The notes beneath the pieces are model-generated. The model was not told where the DNA came from, ran no database searches, and saw nothing but the letters and a program-made list of their open reading frames with translations. A DNA stretch of 64,000 nucleotides. Source: JBGSYJ01 sp041750915. Lineage in GTDB: Bacteria; Acidobacteriota; Thermoanaerobaculia; Gp7-AA8. Both the position numbers and the translations under genes were made by a program. Location: the NCBI GenBank assembly GCA_041750915.1, contig JBGSYJ010000069.1, positions 1-64,000 on the forward strand. Direction: 5' to 3'. Of this stretch, positions 34,549 through 43,480 are shown one piece after another (the stretch's first letter is position 1; each line of letters begins with the position of its first letter).

Positions 34549-35922
34549 ATGCGAGCACCGATTCTCTTCATCCCTGGTTTCTCCGCAACCGAGTTGCGGG
34601 AGCCGGGAGGCAGACTCGTCTATCCGCCATCGATGCAGACGCTCGCCGATCCGAAGCGGAAGGCGCGGTTCATCCGGAACGTTCTCGACTCAGACGCCCT
34701 CGTTGCCGGCGAGCCGATCCGCGACGTCTTCTTCGGGCTCGCGAAACAGGCGCAGTCGCTTTATGACGTGCTCAGACTTTACGGCTACTCGACCGCGAAT
34801 CGCGACGAGTTCATCGCCGTCGGCTGGGACTGGCGCAGGGCGATCGATGACGACGCTGTAACCCGCGATCTCGACGCTGCGCTGGCGTCGCTGGCGCAGG
34901 CAGGAAAAGTCATCGTGATCGCGCACTCGGCCGGGGGACTGTTGCTCCGGCGTTATCTCGAGCTCCATCCTCATCGCGCCGATTCCATCTCCCACATCGT
35001 CGGGTTCGGCGTTCCGTGGGGCGGAACGTTGAAAGCGTTCCGTTACATCGCGAAGGGGGAGAAGTTCGGTTTCCTCTCGGCGAGCCTGAACGCGACGGAG
35101 ACGCGCACGGTGATGCAGCATGCGCAGGCGGGCTACGACCTTCTCCCGCCGCCCGGCCTGGCGAACGCCGCCGCTGCTGACCTTCCCCCTCCGCTCGTCT
35201 TCGAAAATGGCGAGCCCGTCTCGCCGGCAGTCGCCGTGTCGTGGATCCGCGCCGCCGACGCGGCGATCGTGCAGCCGATGGCCGGGCATGCAACCCGGCT
35301 CGTCCGGCTCCCGGAGATCACGCTTCCCGGCACCGCAACGCCTCCGATCACGAACGTCGTCGGCTTCGGAGCGACGACGGACGTCCGGGCGACGATCCGC
35401 GGTCCCGGCAAAGTCGATTTCGAAAAATCGGATGAAGGCGACGGCACTGTACCTCTTGCTTCGGCACAATGGATTCGTGGGGCGGATGTGCGAACGTTTC
35501 ACGTCCCGATCGGCGGCTATCCGACGGCCGGGATTCCGACGTATCACGCCCAGCTGTGGGATGCGCCGCCGCTGCTCGAGATCTTCGACCAGTTGTTGCT
35601 CGGGATCGCTCCGGGTGCGTACGTTGCCGCCGCGCTCGACACCGACGATGCTTCGGCCGGCGGCACGAATGGCCTTCGCGTCCGCATCGCCGCTGCCGCT
35701 CACAATGGCGCGCCTTTGCCGTTGCTGAAGGTCACGTTTCACGGTCTCCGGCAGAAGGTGACGAGATCGCTCACGAATCGCGTGCGAGCGACCGTTGAAC
35801 TGCCGAAGTCCGTTCTGCCTCCTTATGCAGGGAGTCCCTTCGTCCGTTTCGAGGCAGTGCTTCAGTGGAGCAGCGGCAGCACGAAGGAAACCCGCGAGCT
35901 CCCCCTGATCTACCGCAGGTGA
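34549..35922 (+). CDS. LCAT-like alpha/beta hydrolase
   Basis: Protein of 457 residues from ATG 34549; upstream codons come from the repeat element. It opens with the lipase beta-strand and oxyanion loop ILFIPGFSATEL. The nucleophile elbow is IVIAHSAGG (Ser127), and GVPWGGTLKAF follows, as in lecithin:cholesterol acyltransferase and PGAP1-like proteins. A candidate acid lies in the DEGDGTVPLASA segment, a pattern found in that family, and His in TYHAQLW. No signal peptide is visible. The last 100 residues, after the hydrolase domain, are a beta-rich extension. It is probably a lipid ester hydrolase or acyltransferase; the substrate is unknown. Confidence 0.8.
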   Translation: MRAPILFIPGFSATELREPGGRLVYPPSMQTLADPKRKARFIRNVLDSDALVAGEPIRDVFFGLAKQAQSLYDVLRLYGYSTANRDEFIAVGWDWRRAIDDDAVTRDLDAALASLAQAGKVIVIAHSAGGLLLRRYLELHPHRADSISHIVGFGVPWGGTLKAFRYIAKGEKFGFLSASLNATETRTVMQHAQAGYDLLPPPGLANAAAADLPPPLVFENGEPVSPAVAVSWIRAADAAIVQPMAGHATRLVRLPEITLPGTATPPITNVVGFGATTDVRATIRGPGKVDFEKSDEGDGTVPLASAQWIRGADVRTFHVPIGGYPTAGIPTYHAQLWDAPPLLEIFDQLLLGIAPGAYVAAALDTDDASAGGTNGLRVRIAAAAHNGAPLPLLKVTFHGLRQKVTRSLTNRVRATVELPKSVLPPYAGSPFVRFEAVLQWSSGSTKETRELPLIYRR

Positions 35923-35991
35923 ATGACCGGTGGATCGAGACTCAGAAGCAATGGCCTCGAGCTAAGGCGCGAAGGTTCATACGCGGGGCCC

Positions 35992-38613
35992 TCAGAAATT
36001 CACTGAGATTCGCGAGTAGAGGAACCGGCCATTCATCCCGAACGGGGAATTCCTCGGGTAGGTGAAGATCCCGAGGTTGGCGTCCGGCCCGATATTCTCA
36101 TCGGGAAATGTGTCGAAGATGTTCTGGCCGCCGACCGCCACGGTGTATCGATCCAGTTTGTAAGAGAGCTCCAGATCCGTCACCCATTCCTGCCCGAATG
36201 TCTGATCGGACGCAGGGGGATTGGTGAAACTGCAGTACTCTCCATAGCGGCTCGTGCGAATGTTTCCGCCCAGCCTGCTTCGGTTCCAGTCTGCCGACAG
36301 CCGTACGTTGTCTTCCGGTTGGGCACATTCAGTAAGCCGTCGGACCACGCGATCGAACAGGACCGCTTCGAATCCAGCCAGCTGAGGAGGCGTGTCGGCG
36401 ATCCTGACCACGTCAGTCTCGTTGCGGTTGTAGCCCCCGGAAAGCGTGAAGTTCCCCAGGGCGGCGGTATTCAGCTGCCACGTGGAAACCAGATCGAAGC
36501 CCGTCGTTTCGGTGTCGATGGCATTGGTGAAAAAGCGCCCGCCATTGGCTCCCAGGGGGCGAAGGAGATCTGCGATGCGGTCTCCGGTGAAGTTTCCGGA
36601 CAGGACGATCCGATCGTCTATGTCGATTCGATAGACATCCACCGCGACCTCGAACGTGGGGGTCGGATCCCACACGACGCCCGCGCTGAGCTGAGTCGAT
36701 TCTTCGGGACGAAGGGGTTGCGCTCCGAGAGCCTGCGCCTGTGGGCTTCCGACCGTGAAGGTCGCGACTTCGAATGGTGTGAGCACTCCTGCCAGGTTCA
36801 GAAACGTTGTGCTGGTACTCGAGAAGAATGACTGGCCCAGGGACGGAGCGCGGAAGCCGGTGCTCGCCGAGCCGCGAAACACCACTCTGTCGACCGGTTC
36901 GACACGGACCGTTAGCTTTCCGTCGCTGGTGCTGCCGAAGTCATCGAAATCTTCGTATCGCGCCGCCACACCCAGGCGAAGGCGCGCCAGCACATCCCCC
37001 TCGACGTCGACATAGATCGCCTTGCTGTTTCGCGACGTGTTGACGGCGTTCGACGGCCTGTACCCTGGAAACACCTGTGCGCCGATCTCGGAACGGCCTC
37101 CTGCCTGGTTGGGGATCCCGCCGTCGCGATAGGAGTCCGGCTCGCCTGCAATCTGCTCGAAGCCCTCGCGACGGAACTCGATTCCCGCGGCGACGTTGAG
37201 GGGACCCGCCAGTCCAACCTCGTAAGGGCGAGTGATGTCGAAGTTCCCGATCAAGTGATCGAACTCGAGCGAGCCGGCGTAGAACTCCGTCTTGTTCGGT
37301 GGGATGGTCGGACCAAGCGAGGTGTTGAGCGTGTTCGACAGATTGAAATCGAAAGTGTTCCTTCCGTACTGGCCGCTCAGGTCGTAGAACCACCCCATCA
37401 TCGTTCCCCGATTCCCGGCCGTGAAGGACGTGTCATTGACCTCGGGCTCGATGAGGGGCAGGAATCCGAGCGGGTAGATTTCGGGCCGGTTCCTCGCGTC
37501 GAGGGCGCGGCGGTAGAACCCACCGTGAGAACCTTCACGCCGGCTGTATCCGCCAAAAGCGTAGAGGACGTTCGAGCCCTCGACGTTGAGCGGAAGCAGG
37601 CCGTGCAGAAACAGCATGGCGTCCTGCGCTTCGGAGTCGCCCCAGTGATGGTTGGGCTGCGGTACGGCATTGCTGCCGCCATCTCCCGGTGTGACCTGGT
37701 CCCTGGGGTCATTCCCCGCCCGGTTCGTCTCACCGCGATCTCGATACTCGACCGTCATGAAGAGCGAGCCGTTGTTGGCGAAGCCGAAGCCTTTGCTCAG
37801 ACCGATGTCGATCAGCTCACCGTCGCCGTGAGTCGTTGCCCCGCCTTTTAGGTTCAGGGTCCAGGGAGAGGAACCCGATTTTAGCACCAGGTTGATGACG
37901 CCGGCGATGGCATCCGAGCCATACTGGGCGGAAGCTCCATCCCGGAGGACCTCCACGGTTTCGAGAGCCGAGGACGGAATCGCATTCAGGTCCACGCCGG
38001 TCGAGCCGCGGCCGACCGAGTTGTTCACGTTGACCAGAGCGCTGTTGTGCCGGCGCTTGCCATTGATCAGAACGAGCAGTTGGTCGGGCCCCAGTCCCCG
38101 AAGGGTGGCAGGGCGGACCGAGTCGGTGCCGTCGGTGATCGTCGGACGCGGGAAATTGAACGACGGTGCGAGCGCCTGAATGATCTGGCTGGTCTCACTC
38201 GCCCCGGTCGTTTCCAGTTGCTCCTCAGTGAGCACGTCGACAGGAACGGCCTTCTCGTTCGCGGTGCCGATTGCTCTCGAGCCGACAGTGATCTCTTGCC
38301 CGAACGCGACCACCAGGGAGAAGTCGCGCTGCACCGTTCCGCTCGCTACCCTCACCTGCGAAGTCTGGGTTTGAAGGCTCTGGAACGTTACGGACACCGC
38401 AACGGTCTGGCCGACGGCTGAAGAGGGCAGCGAGATCCTGTAACGCCCCGAGCTGTCTGTGGTGGCGATCAGGCCTAGAGAATCGACCGAGACCGTCGCT
38501 CCCGGTAGCGACGCACCGTCCGCTCGCGTGGTGACCACACCCTCGATCTGCTGTGCGGCGAGAGGAGACCCGAGACAAAGCCCGAAAATAAAGAATCGCG
38601 CGAGACGCCTCAT
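35992..38613 (-). CDS. TonB-dependent outer-membrane receptor
   Basis: Outer-membrane receptor of 873 residues that would import a substrate using TonB energy. A signal peptide (residues 1-20) is followed by a carboxypeptidase-regulatory-like Ig domain (IEGVVTTRADGASLPGATV, about 23-105), then the plug (VLTEEQLETTG, RGLGPDQLLVLINGKR, VEVLRDGASAQYGSDAIAGV). The 22-strand barrel runs to the end, which closes with SRISVNF and its terminal Phe. The Ig-plus-plug order resembles SusC/OAR-type receptors, but no SusD partner lies nearby, so the substrate is unknown. AAGGAG sits seven bases before the ATG, and a promoter is predicted upstream. Confidence 0.93.
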   Translation of the reverse strand: MRRLARFFIFGLCLGSPLAAQQIEGVVTTRADGASLPGATVSVDSLGLIATTDSSGRYRISLPSSAVGQTVAVSVTFQSLQTQTSQVRVASGTVQRDFSLVVAFGQEITVGSRAIGTANEKAVPVDVLTEEQLETTGASETSQIIQALAPSFNFPRPTITDGTDSVRPATLRGLGPDQLLVLINGKRRHNSALVNVNNSVGRGSTGVDLNAIPSSALETVEVLRDGASAQYGSDAIAGVINLVLKSGSSPWTLNLKGGATTHGDGELIDIGLSKGFGFANNGSLFMTVEYRDRGETNRAGNDPRDQVTPGDGGSNAVPQPNHHWGDSEAQDAMLFLHGLLPLNVEGSNVLYAFGGYSRREGSHGGFYRRALDARNRPEIYPLGFLPLIEPEVNDTSFTAGNRGTMMGWFYDLSGQYGRNTFDFNLSNTLNTSLGPTIPPNKTEFYAGSLEFDHLIGNFDITRPYEVGLAGPLNVAAGIEFRREGFEQIAGEPDSYRDGGIPNQAGGRSEIGAQVFPGYRPSNAVNTSRNSKAIYVDVEGDVLARLRLGVAARYEDFDDFGSTSDGKLTVRVEPVDRVVFRGSASTGFRAPSLGQSFFSSTSTTFLNLAGVLTPFEVATFTVGSPQAQALGAQPLRPEESTQLSAGVVWDPTPTFEVAVDVYRIDIDDRIVLSGNFTGDRIADLLRPLGANGGRFFTNAIDTETTGFDLVSTWQLNTAALGNFTLSGGYNRNETDVVRIADTPPQLAGFEAVLFDRVVRRLTECAQPEDNVRLSADWNRSRLGGNIRTSRYGEYCSFTNPPASDQTFGQEWVTDLELSYKLDRYTVAVGGQNIFDTFPDENIGPDANLGIFTYPRNSPFGMNGRFLYSRISVNF

Positions 38614-38639
38614 CAGTTAGCTCCTTTTTTGAATGCTCG

Positions 38640-38669
38640 AGTATGAGCCTCCGTCGTAGGGAGTGTCAA
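38640..38669 (-). promoter_or_regulatory. sigma70-type promoter of the TonB receptor
   Basis: On the reverse strand TTGACA (38664-38669) and CATACT (38640-38645) are 18 bases apart, about 27 bases before the start codon and strong AAGGAG (38621-38626). The -35 box matches the consensus perfectly and the -10 box at four of six positions. Confidence 0.6.
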
Positions 38670-38730
38670 CGTCATGGCCGTCGCGCTCATCGTCGTCGGC
38701 GAAGTCGGGTTTGGTCGCGCAGAGGGTTCA

Positions 38731-39100
38731 CATCCGCGGCGCAGTCGGCGCGGTCGTCAGCTCGCTCGCCAACGACATCCTGATGCCGATCATCAGCCTC
38801 GTTCTACCGGCGGGGGACTGGCGTGAGGCGAAGTACGTGCTTTCCAGCACGACGGACGCCGCGGGAGTAGTCTCCGAGAGCGCGATTCTCTACGGCCAGT
38901 TCGCGGCCGCCGTGCTCGACTTCATCATCATCTCGTTCGTTGTATTCATCATCGTGAAGCGCCTCGTCAAGCCGGTGCCCGAGCCGGCGACTCCGCAGAT
39001 GCGGAAGTGTCCCGAGTGTTTCGAGATGATCCCCGAGGATGCCCGCCGGTGTCGCGCGTGCACTTCGACCATCGGGGCGGGATCGCAGCTCGCGACCTGA
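38731..39100 (+). pseudogene. 5'-truncated duplicate of mscL
   Basis: From 38731 the sequence follows the intact mscL at 52140-52574 almost base for base to the stop codon, including the zinc-ribbon end. The first 23 or so codons, which encode the N-terminal amphipathic helix and start of TM1, are missing and replaced by unrelated sequence. A frame from 38663 stays open, but its N-terminus (MSTSWPSRSSSSAKSG) could not form TM1. No ribosome-binding site fits. It is a recent, non-functional copy. Confidence 0.85.
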
Positions 39101-39102
39101 CG

Positions 39103-39366
39103 AGCCCCTGCCGCTATTCGAATGTCGACGCGTTCGCGATGCGCTTCATACTCGAGGTATTCGGCGCCGTCGAAGTAGCGCTCGAAGAATTTGCGAACAT
39201 CATCACTTCCGGATCGATGGACTTTTCCCCCGCTTGCAGAGACGAAGGTTTCGCCCGTAGTCTCGCCGATCCAGGCGGAGTCGCGTTCGAAGTGCGCGCG
39301 GATTTCCTCTGCGTGCATCTTCAGAAGCGATCGGACTGCGTCATTGTCCGCGACCTGATCGTTCAA
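39103..39366 (-). pseudogene. decayed duplicate of the NTF2-like end of the 52.7-kb gene
   Basis: The reverse strand matches the last part of the SMP-30-like gene at 52748-54460: NDQVAxxDAxRSLLKMHAEE, FVSASGGK and FFERYFDGAEYLEYE are shared. About 167 bp equivalent to 52782-52948 are deleted out of frame, so the final KRIANASTFE is read in another frame. No promoter or start precedes it. Together with the mscL remnant it preserves the gene order of the 52-kb locus. Confidence 0.85.
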
Positions 39367-39659
39367 AGTAAAGAATTTGGGTCGCAGCTTCAGTCGCGCA
39401 TGCGACCGCCGGTTCTTGGGGCCGCCGGAGCCAATGGGTCAGACGTCGTCTGACCCTTCGAACTTCACGAAGCAATCAGGCACAGACATCAGCACAGCTT
39501 CGAGGGTCGGCCTGACGGGCTGGCGTTGCCTCTCTGGAAGCTCCCGCCTGCGAACGCGCAACGTCACCAGCCGCTGCATCCTCTCTCTGAACTCCACGCT
39601 CCCGAGATTGATTTGCCCGACGACCGATTCCCACTGTTGTACGCGGCGCCTCGGCCATA

Positions 39660-40050
39660 AGCGACGACCTGCTCAATATCTACAGAGCTCTGGACGCGCT
39701 ATCTCCCGGCTTTGGAAAAGTCGAGCGAAGAAGTGACGTTTCCAGAGACGAATTCCTGCGCGACTACTACTCGCGAAATCGTCCCGTGATTCTGACGCGC
39801 CTGATGCAGAACTGGAAGGCAATGTCCCTCTGGACACCTGAATACCTCAAAGCACGTTATGGAAGCGAAACCGTTGAAGTCACAGCGAATCGTGATTCAG
39901 ATCCGGACTACGAGCTGAATCTGGCCCGGCACCGTCGCGAAATTCTCTTCGGAGATTATGTCGACATGGTGACGACAGGGGGCGAAACGAATGACTACTA
40001 TCTGGTCGCGAGAAATGAAGTTCTCGAACATGAGCTGCCGCTCCACAACG
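39660..40050 (+). pseudogene. remnant of a cupin_8 (JmjC-like) protein gene
   Basis: One frame encodes the N-terminal half of a cupin_8/HIF-hydroxylase-like protein: SRDEFLRDYYSRNRPVILTR, WTPEYLKARYGSETVEVT, HRREILFGDYVDMV and SGGETNDYY-like TTGGETNDYYLVARNE. Homologues continue for about 150 more residues with the iron-binding HxD...H, which are absent here: the frame runs into unrelated sequence after LEHELPL. No start codon with a ribosome site is visible. The stretch 39380-39660 shows no coding feature I can defend. Confidence 0.65.
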
Positions 40051-40126
40051 CTGTAGTTCTCACCATTCCGAGCCGCGGCCGGATCGGAACCCGCCGGGCC
40101 GCCGTTCGTAGACTTGATATGATCCG

Positions 40127-41080
40127 ATGATGATGGTACCAGGTCGCGTCGAGATTCCACGGCCCGAGGGATGGTGGGAGGAAGTTCGCGAGGTTCTCGA
40201 GTATCCGTTTCTCAGGATCGGCGAGACCGACCTGACACTCGCCCGGGTCGGCTATTTCATTCTGCTGATCGTAGCGCTTTTCTGGGTGGTGCGGCTGCTC
40301 AAGCGCTGGCTCATCAATCGATTTCTTGCGCGCAGCCGCATGGACCTGCACGCCCGGCAAGCGGCGGGAACGCTCTTCGGCTACGTGGTGCTCCTCCTCG
40401 GCTTCATGGTCATCCTGCAGACGGTGGGGATCGACCTGACTACGCTGCACGTCGTCGCGGGAGCGGTCGGCGTGGGCATCGGACTCGGCCTTCAGGATGT
40501 CGCGAACAATTTCATCAGCGGTCTGATCATTCTGTTCGAGCGGCCGATCAAGGTCGGCGACAGGATCCTCGTGGGCGATGTCGAAGGCCAGGTCCAGAAC
40601 ATCCGCGCGCGAAGCACGACTGTCATTACGAACGACAACGTCGCGGTGATCGTGCCGAATTCGAAGTTGATCACCGACAACGTCGTGAACTGGAGCTACA
40701 ACGACCCTCGAATCCGATTCCGCATTCCGGTCGGTGTCGCCTACGGATCCGATCCGGAGCTCGTGCTGCGCGCGCTACTCGAAGCTGCCGCGGAGATCGA
40801 CGATGTGCTGGCTGATCCTGAACCGACCGCGGTCTTCGTGGAGTTCGGGGACAGCTCGCTGAACTTCGAGCTTCGCGCGTGGACCACGACCCTCCTTCAT
40901 CTGAAAGCCCGATTCGTGAGCCAGCTGAACCTTTCCATTCACCGCAAGCTGGCCCATTACGAACTCAGCGTGCCATTCCCGCAGCGCGATCTTCACTTCC
41001 GCGGCGGGGAGGTGAACGTCGTTCTGAAGCGTGACGACGCCAACGCTTCTCCCGCGATGCCCGGACCTGAGAAGGCATGA
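40127..41080 (+). CDS. mscS: MscS-family mechanosensitive channel
   Basis: Inner-membrane channel of 317 residues that would release solutes on osmotic downshock. Three transmembrane helices occupy about residues 38-57, 80-100 and 106-132. The third holds the glycine/alanine-packed pore helix AGAVGVGIGLGLQDVANNFI, followed by SGLIILFERPIKVGDRI, the family beta-domain entry. NDNVAVIVPNSKLITDNVVN is a characteristic beta-domain segment. The C-terminal alpha/beta cap reaches about residue 290. There are three consecutive ATG codons, so the start is approximate. The stop overlaps the next gene's ATG by four bases, giving an operon of two channels. Confidence 0.92.
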   Translation: MMMVPGRVEIPRPEGWWEEVREVLEYPFLRIGETDLTLARVGYFILLIVALFWVVRLLKRWLINRFLARSRMDLHARQAAGTLFGYVVLLLGFMVILQTVGIDLTTLHVVAGAVGVGIGLGLQDVANNFISGLIILFERPIKVGDRILVGDVEGQVQNIRARSTTVITNDNVAVIVPNSKLITDNVVNWSYNDPRIRFRIPVGVAYGSDPELVLRALLEAAAEIDDVLADPEPTAVFVEFGDSSLNFELRAWTTTLLHLKARFVSQLNLSIHRKLAHYELSVPFPQRDLHFRGGEVNVVLKRDDANASPAMPGPEKA

Positions 41081-43053
41081 CTTTTCGCCCCTGGCACCGG
41101 TTCAAATTCGAGATTGAACGGCTGATCCTGCGCAGTCCGTTTCACCGTCTCGCGGTCATCGCGATGGCCGTTGGCGCAGTCTCGTGCGCGGGCGGGTATC
41201 TCGCCTATTTCTATGCCGGCGGATTCGCCGACGTTCCCGATGCGGTCTGGTGGGCGTTTCTGCGTCTCACTGACCCTGGCTACCTCGGCGACGATGTCGG
41301 CAACGTCGCACGCGTCATTTCGACGACCCTCACGATTCTCGGATACGTTCTGTTTCTGGGCGCGCTCATCGCGATCATGACCCAGAGTCTCAATCAGTCC
41401 ATCCAGCGGCTGCAGCAGGGACTGACTCCGATCGTCGAGAACAACCACTTCCTGATTCTAGGCTGGACCAGCACGACGCCGACTCTCGTGGAGGAGCTGA
41501 TCCTCTCCGAGGGCCGCGTGAAGCGGTTTCTGAAGCTGCGAGGTACGGGGCGTCTTCGGATCGTGATTCTGATCGAGGACCTCGGGCCGGAAATCGTCCA
41601 GGACCTCCAGGACCGGCTTGGAAGCCACTGGAACTCGCGTGAGATCATCGTGCGCTCGGGCACTCCGCTGCGCCTCGAGCATCTCGAGCGCGTCGATTTC
41701 CTGCACGCCGCCGCAATCATGTTGCCGCTCCCCGATGTCAGGACCGAGAACACGTTCGCTCGCGACGAGCGGACGATCAAGGTGCTGCTTTCGATCTCGA
41801 GCTCGGCGCGCCAGAAGAAGGCTGATGAGGTTCCGATGATGGTCGCAGAATTGATGGACGGGCGGAACGTCTCTCTGGCTCAGCGCGCCTACGGTGGCCC
41901 GATCGAGATCCTGGCGGGCGACCTGCTGGTCAGCCGGCTGATTGCGCAGAACGTCCGGCACGCGGGACTCTCGCCGGTCTACGCGGAGCTGCTCTCGCAC
42001 TCGGAAGGGAATGAGATTTACCTGCGGGAGTGGCCGGAGCTCGCAGGCCGGCGCTTCGATGAAGTAGGCGATGCTTTTTCTCACGCGATCGTGCTGGGTG
42101 TGCTTCGAATGTCAGGCAGGGGCTTCGATCCGTTGATGCTGCCGGAGGGCGACCTGGTCATCGAAGCGGGCGACCGCCTCGTGATGGTCGCACAGAGTTA
42201 TGAAGAGAGTGCGCCGGAGCGCCACTGGAGCGTCAGACCTCGGGCCGCGGCACCGCATTCGTATCCGCTGTCACAGAAGCGAAGCCGGCGTGTTCTTCTG
42301 CTGGGATGGAACCACAAGGTGCCAGCGCTCGTGGCGGAGCTCGCGCGGTACGGATCCGAGTCGTTCGAAGTCGACGTGGTGTCGCTCGTGAAGCCGGAGG
42401 ATCGCGCGACTCATCTTCGCCGGCACGGGATCGGCGATGACGCGCTCGAGCTCCGTAATCTGGAAGCCGACTTCACATCGAGCGTCGAGCTGCGAGGCCT
42501 GAAGCCCGAGGCGTACGACAATGTGGTGATCCTCGCGAGCGACCGGATGGATTCCGAGGTGGAGAGCGATGCCCGCACGATTCTGGGGTTTCTGCTGCTC
42601 GACGAGATCCTCACGGGACGCGCTGTTCGTCCGGAAGTTCTGGTGGAACTGATGGACGCGGACAACGTTCCACTTCTCCAGGGGCGCGCGGACGTGCTGA
42701 TCAGTCCATTGATTCTCGCGCATATGCTCTCGCAGGTCGCGCTGCGCCGGGAGCTGCGTGTCGTCTTTGACGAGATGTTCGGCTCCACGGGCGTCGAGAT
42801 CTCGCTCCGTCCGGCGAGCGATGTGATTTCTCCCGGCGAGACGGTCGAGTGGGGCGATCTGTCGCGCAGAGTCGAATGCGGCCGCGAGATCGCACTGGGA
42901 ATGCGCAGAGGCGGCGAGCTGCCGAAGATCAATCCTCCGCGCAACAGCCGCTGGAGCTTTTCGGAGGGTGATGAATTGCTGGTGCTCACCCGCAACCTGT
43001 CTGCGGGCGCGGAGGTTCCTTCGGCGACGAGTCGCCGGTCTTCCAGAAAATGA
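41077..43053 (+). CDS. CASTOR/POLLUX-like ion channel with two RCK-like domains
   Basis: Membrane protein of 658 residues related to plant CASTOR/POLLUX (DMI1) and bacterial homologues. TM1 is at about residues 25-46 and TM2 at about 80-102. Between them the pore loop reads WWAFLRLTDPGYLGDD, which lacks the TVGYG potassium filter and fits the family's variant filter. Two TrkA-N/RCK-like halves follow: HFLILGWTSTTPTLVEELI (about 124) and VLLLGWNHKVPALVAELA (about 407). The channel is probably a cation or calcium-gated conduit; ion specificity is not predictable here. It is translationally coupled to mscS (ATGA overlap). Confidence 0.85.
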   Translation: MTFRPWHRFKFEIERLILRSPFHRLAVIAMAVGAVSCAGGYLAYFYAGGFADVPDAVWWAFLRLTDPGYLGDDVGNVARVISTTLTILGYVLFLGALIAIMTQSLNQSIQRLQQGLTPIVENNHFLILGWTSTTPTLVEELILSEGRVKRFLKLRGTGRLRIVILIEDLGPEIVQDLQDRLGSHWNSREIIVRSGTPLRLEHLERVDFLHAAAIMLPLPDVRTENTFARDERTIKVLLSISSSARQKKADEVPMMVAELMDGRNVSLAQRAYGGPIEILAGDLLVSRLIAQNVRHAGLSPVYAELLSHSEGNEIYLREWPELAGRRFDEVGDAFSHAIVLGVLRMSGRGFDPLMLPEGDLVIEAGDRLVMVAQSYEESAPERHWSVRPRAAAPHSYPLSQKRSRRVLLLGWNHKVPALVAELARYGSESFEVDVVSLVKPEDRATHLRRHGIGDDALELRNLEADFTSSVELRGLKPEAYDNVVILASDRMDSEVESDARTILGFLLLDEILTGRAVRPEVLVELMDADNVPLLQGRADVLISPLILAHMLSQVALRRELRVVFDEMFGSTGVEISLRPASDVISPGETVEWGDLSRRVECGREIALGMRRGGELPKINPPRNSRWSFSEGDELLVLTRNLSAGAEVPSATSRRSSRK

Positions 43054-43248
43054 ACAACGTGTGTTTCGTAGGGGCGGCCCGCACCTACAAGACACGTAAA
43101 GAGGCGAGCACGTCGAAGGGATGGAGAAGCACGTCATCCTTCGCTTCGCTCAGGATGACACATCGGTTCATTCCTCTCGAAAATGAAGGCGTTCATCGTC
43201 AGGCTCTAATGAACGCCGCAAAACGCAAGTTGTGGCCAATCGGGCAAA

Positions 43249-43410
43249 TGTCATCCCGAGCGGGTGGGTGTGTGGGCAAGCGAGGGATCTCCGGCGATGG
43301 TACATAGTTGCCTACTGCCGCCGTCACTCTTTCCCTTAATGAATCTCGTATGTACCATCGCCGGAGATCCCTCGCCCCTCGCACCCACCCGACCAGGCTC
43401 GGGATGACAC
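43249..43410. repeat. 160-bp inverted element, copy of 8659-8829
   Basis: Arms 43249-43309 and about 43350-43410 are reverse complements and end in GGGATGACACTTGGTTCA, like the element at 8659-8829. A half-arm of the other family (CATCCTTCGCTTCGCTCAGG) lies at 43135-43162. The gap 43054-43480 otherwise contains a CGTAGGGGCGGCCCGCACC unit related to 24090 and no gene. Confidence 0.85.
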
Positions 43411-43480
43411 TTGGTTCAATTTATCGCCACAATGGAGTTCGCCATTCATCCGCTCGGGATGACAGCGCCCTGTCACATCT

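Noticed and set aside
38663..39100. A second functional MscL
   Set aside because: The N-terminal helix and first half of TM1 are replaced by a Ser-rich stretch, so a working channel is implausible.
43054..43480. Gene in the gap after the CASTOR-like channel
   Set aside because: The frames here translate repeat arms only.
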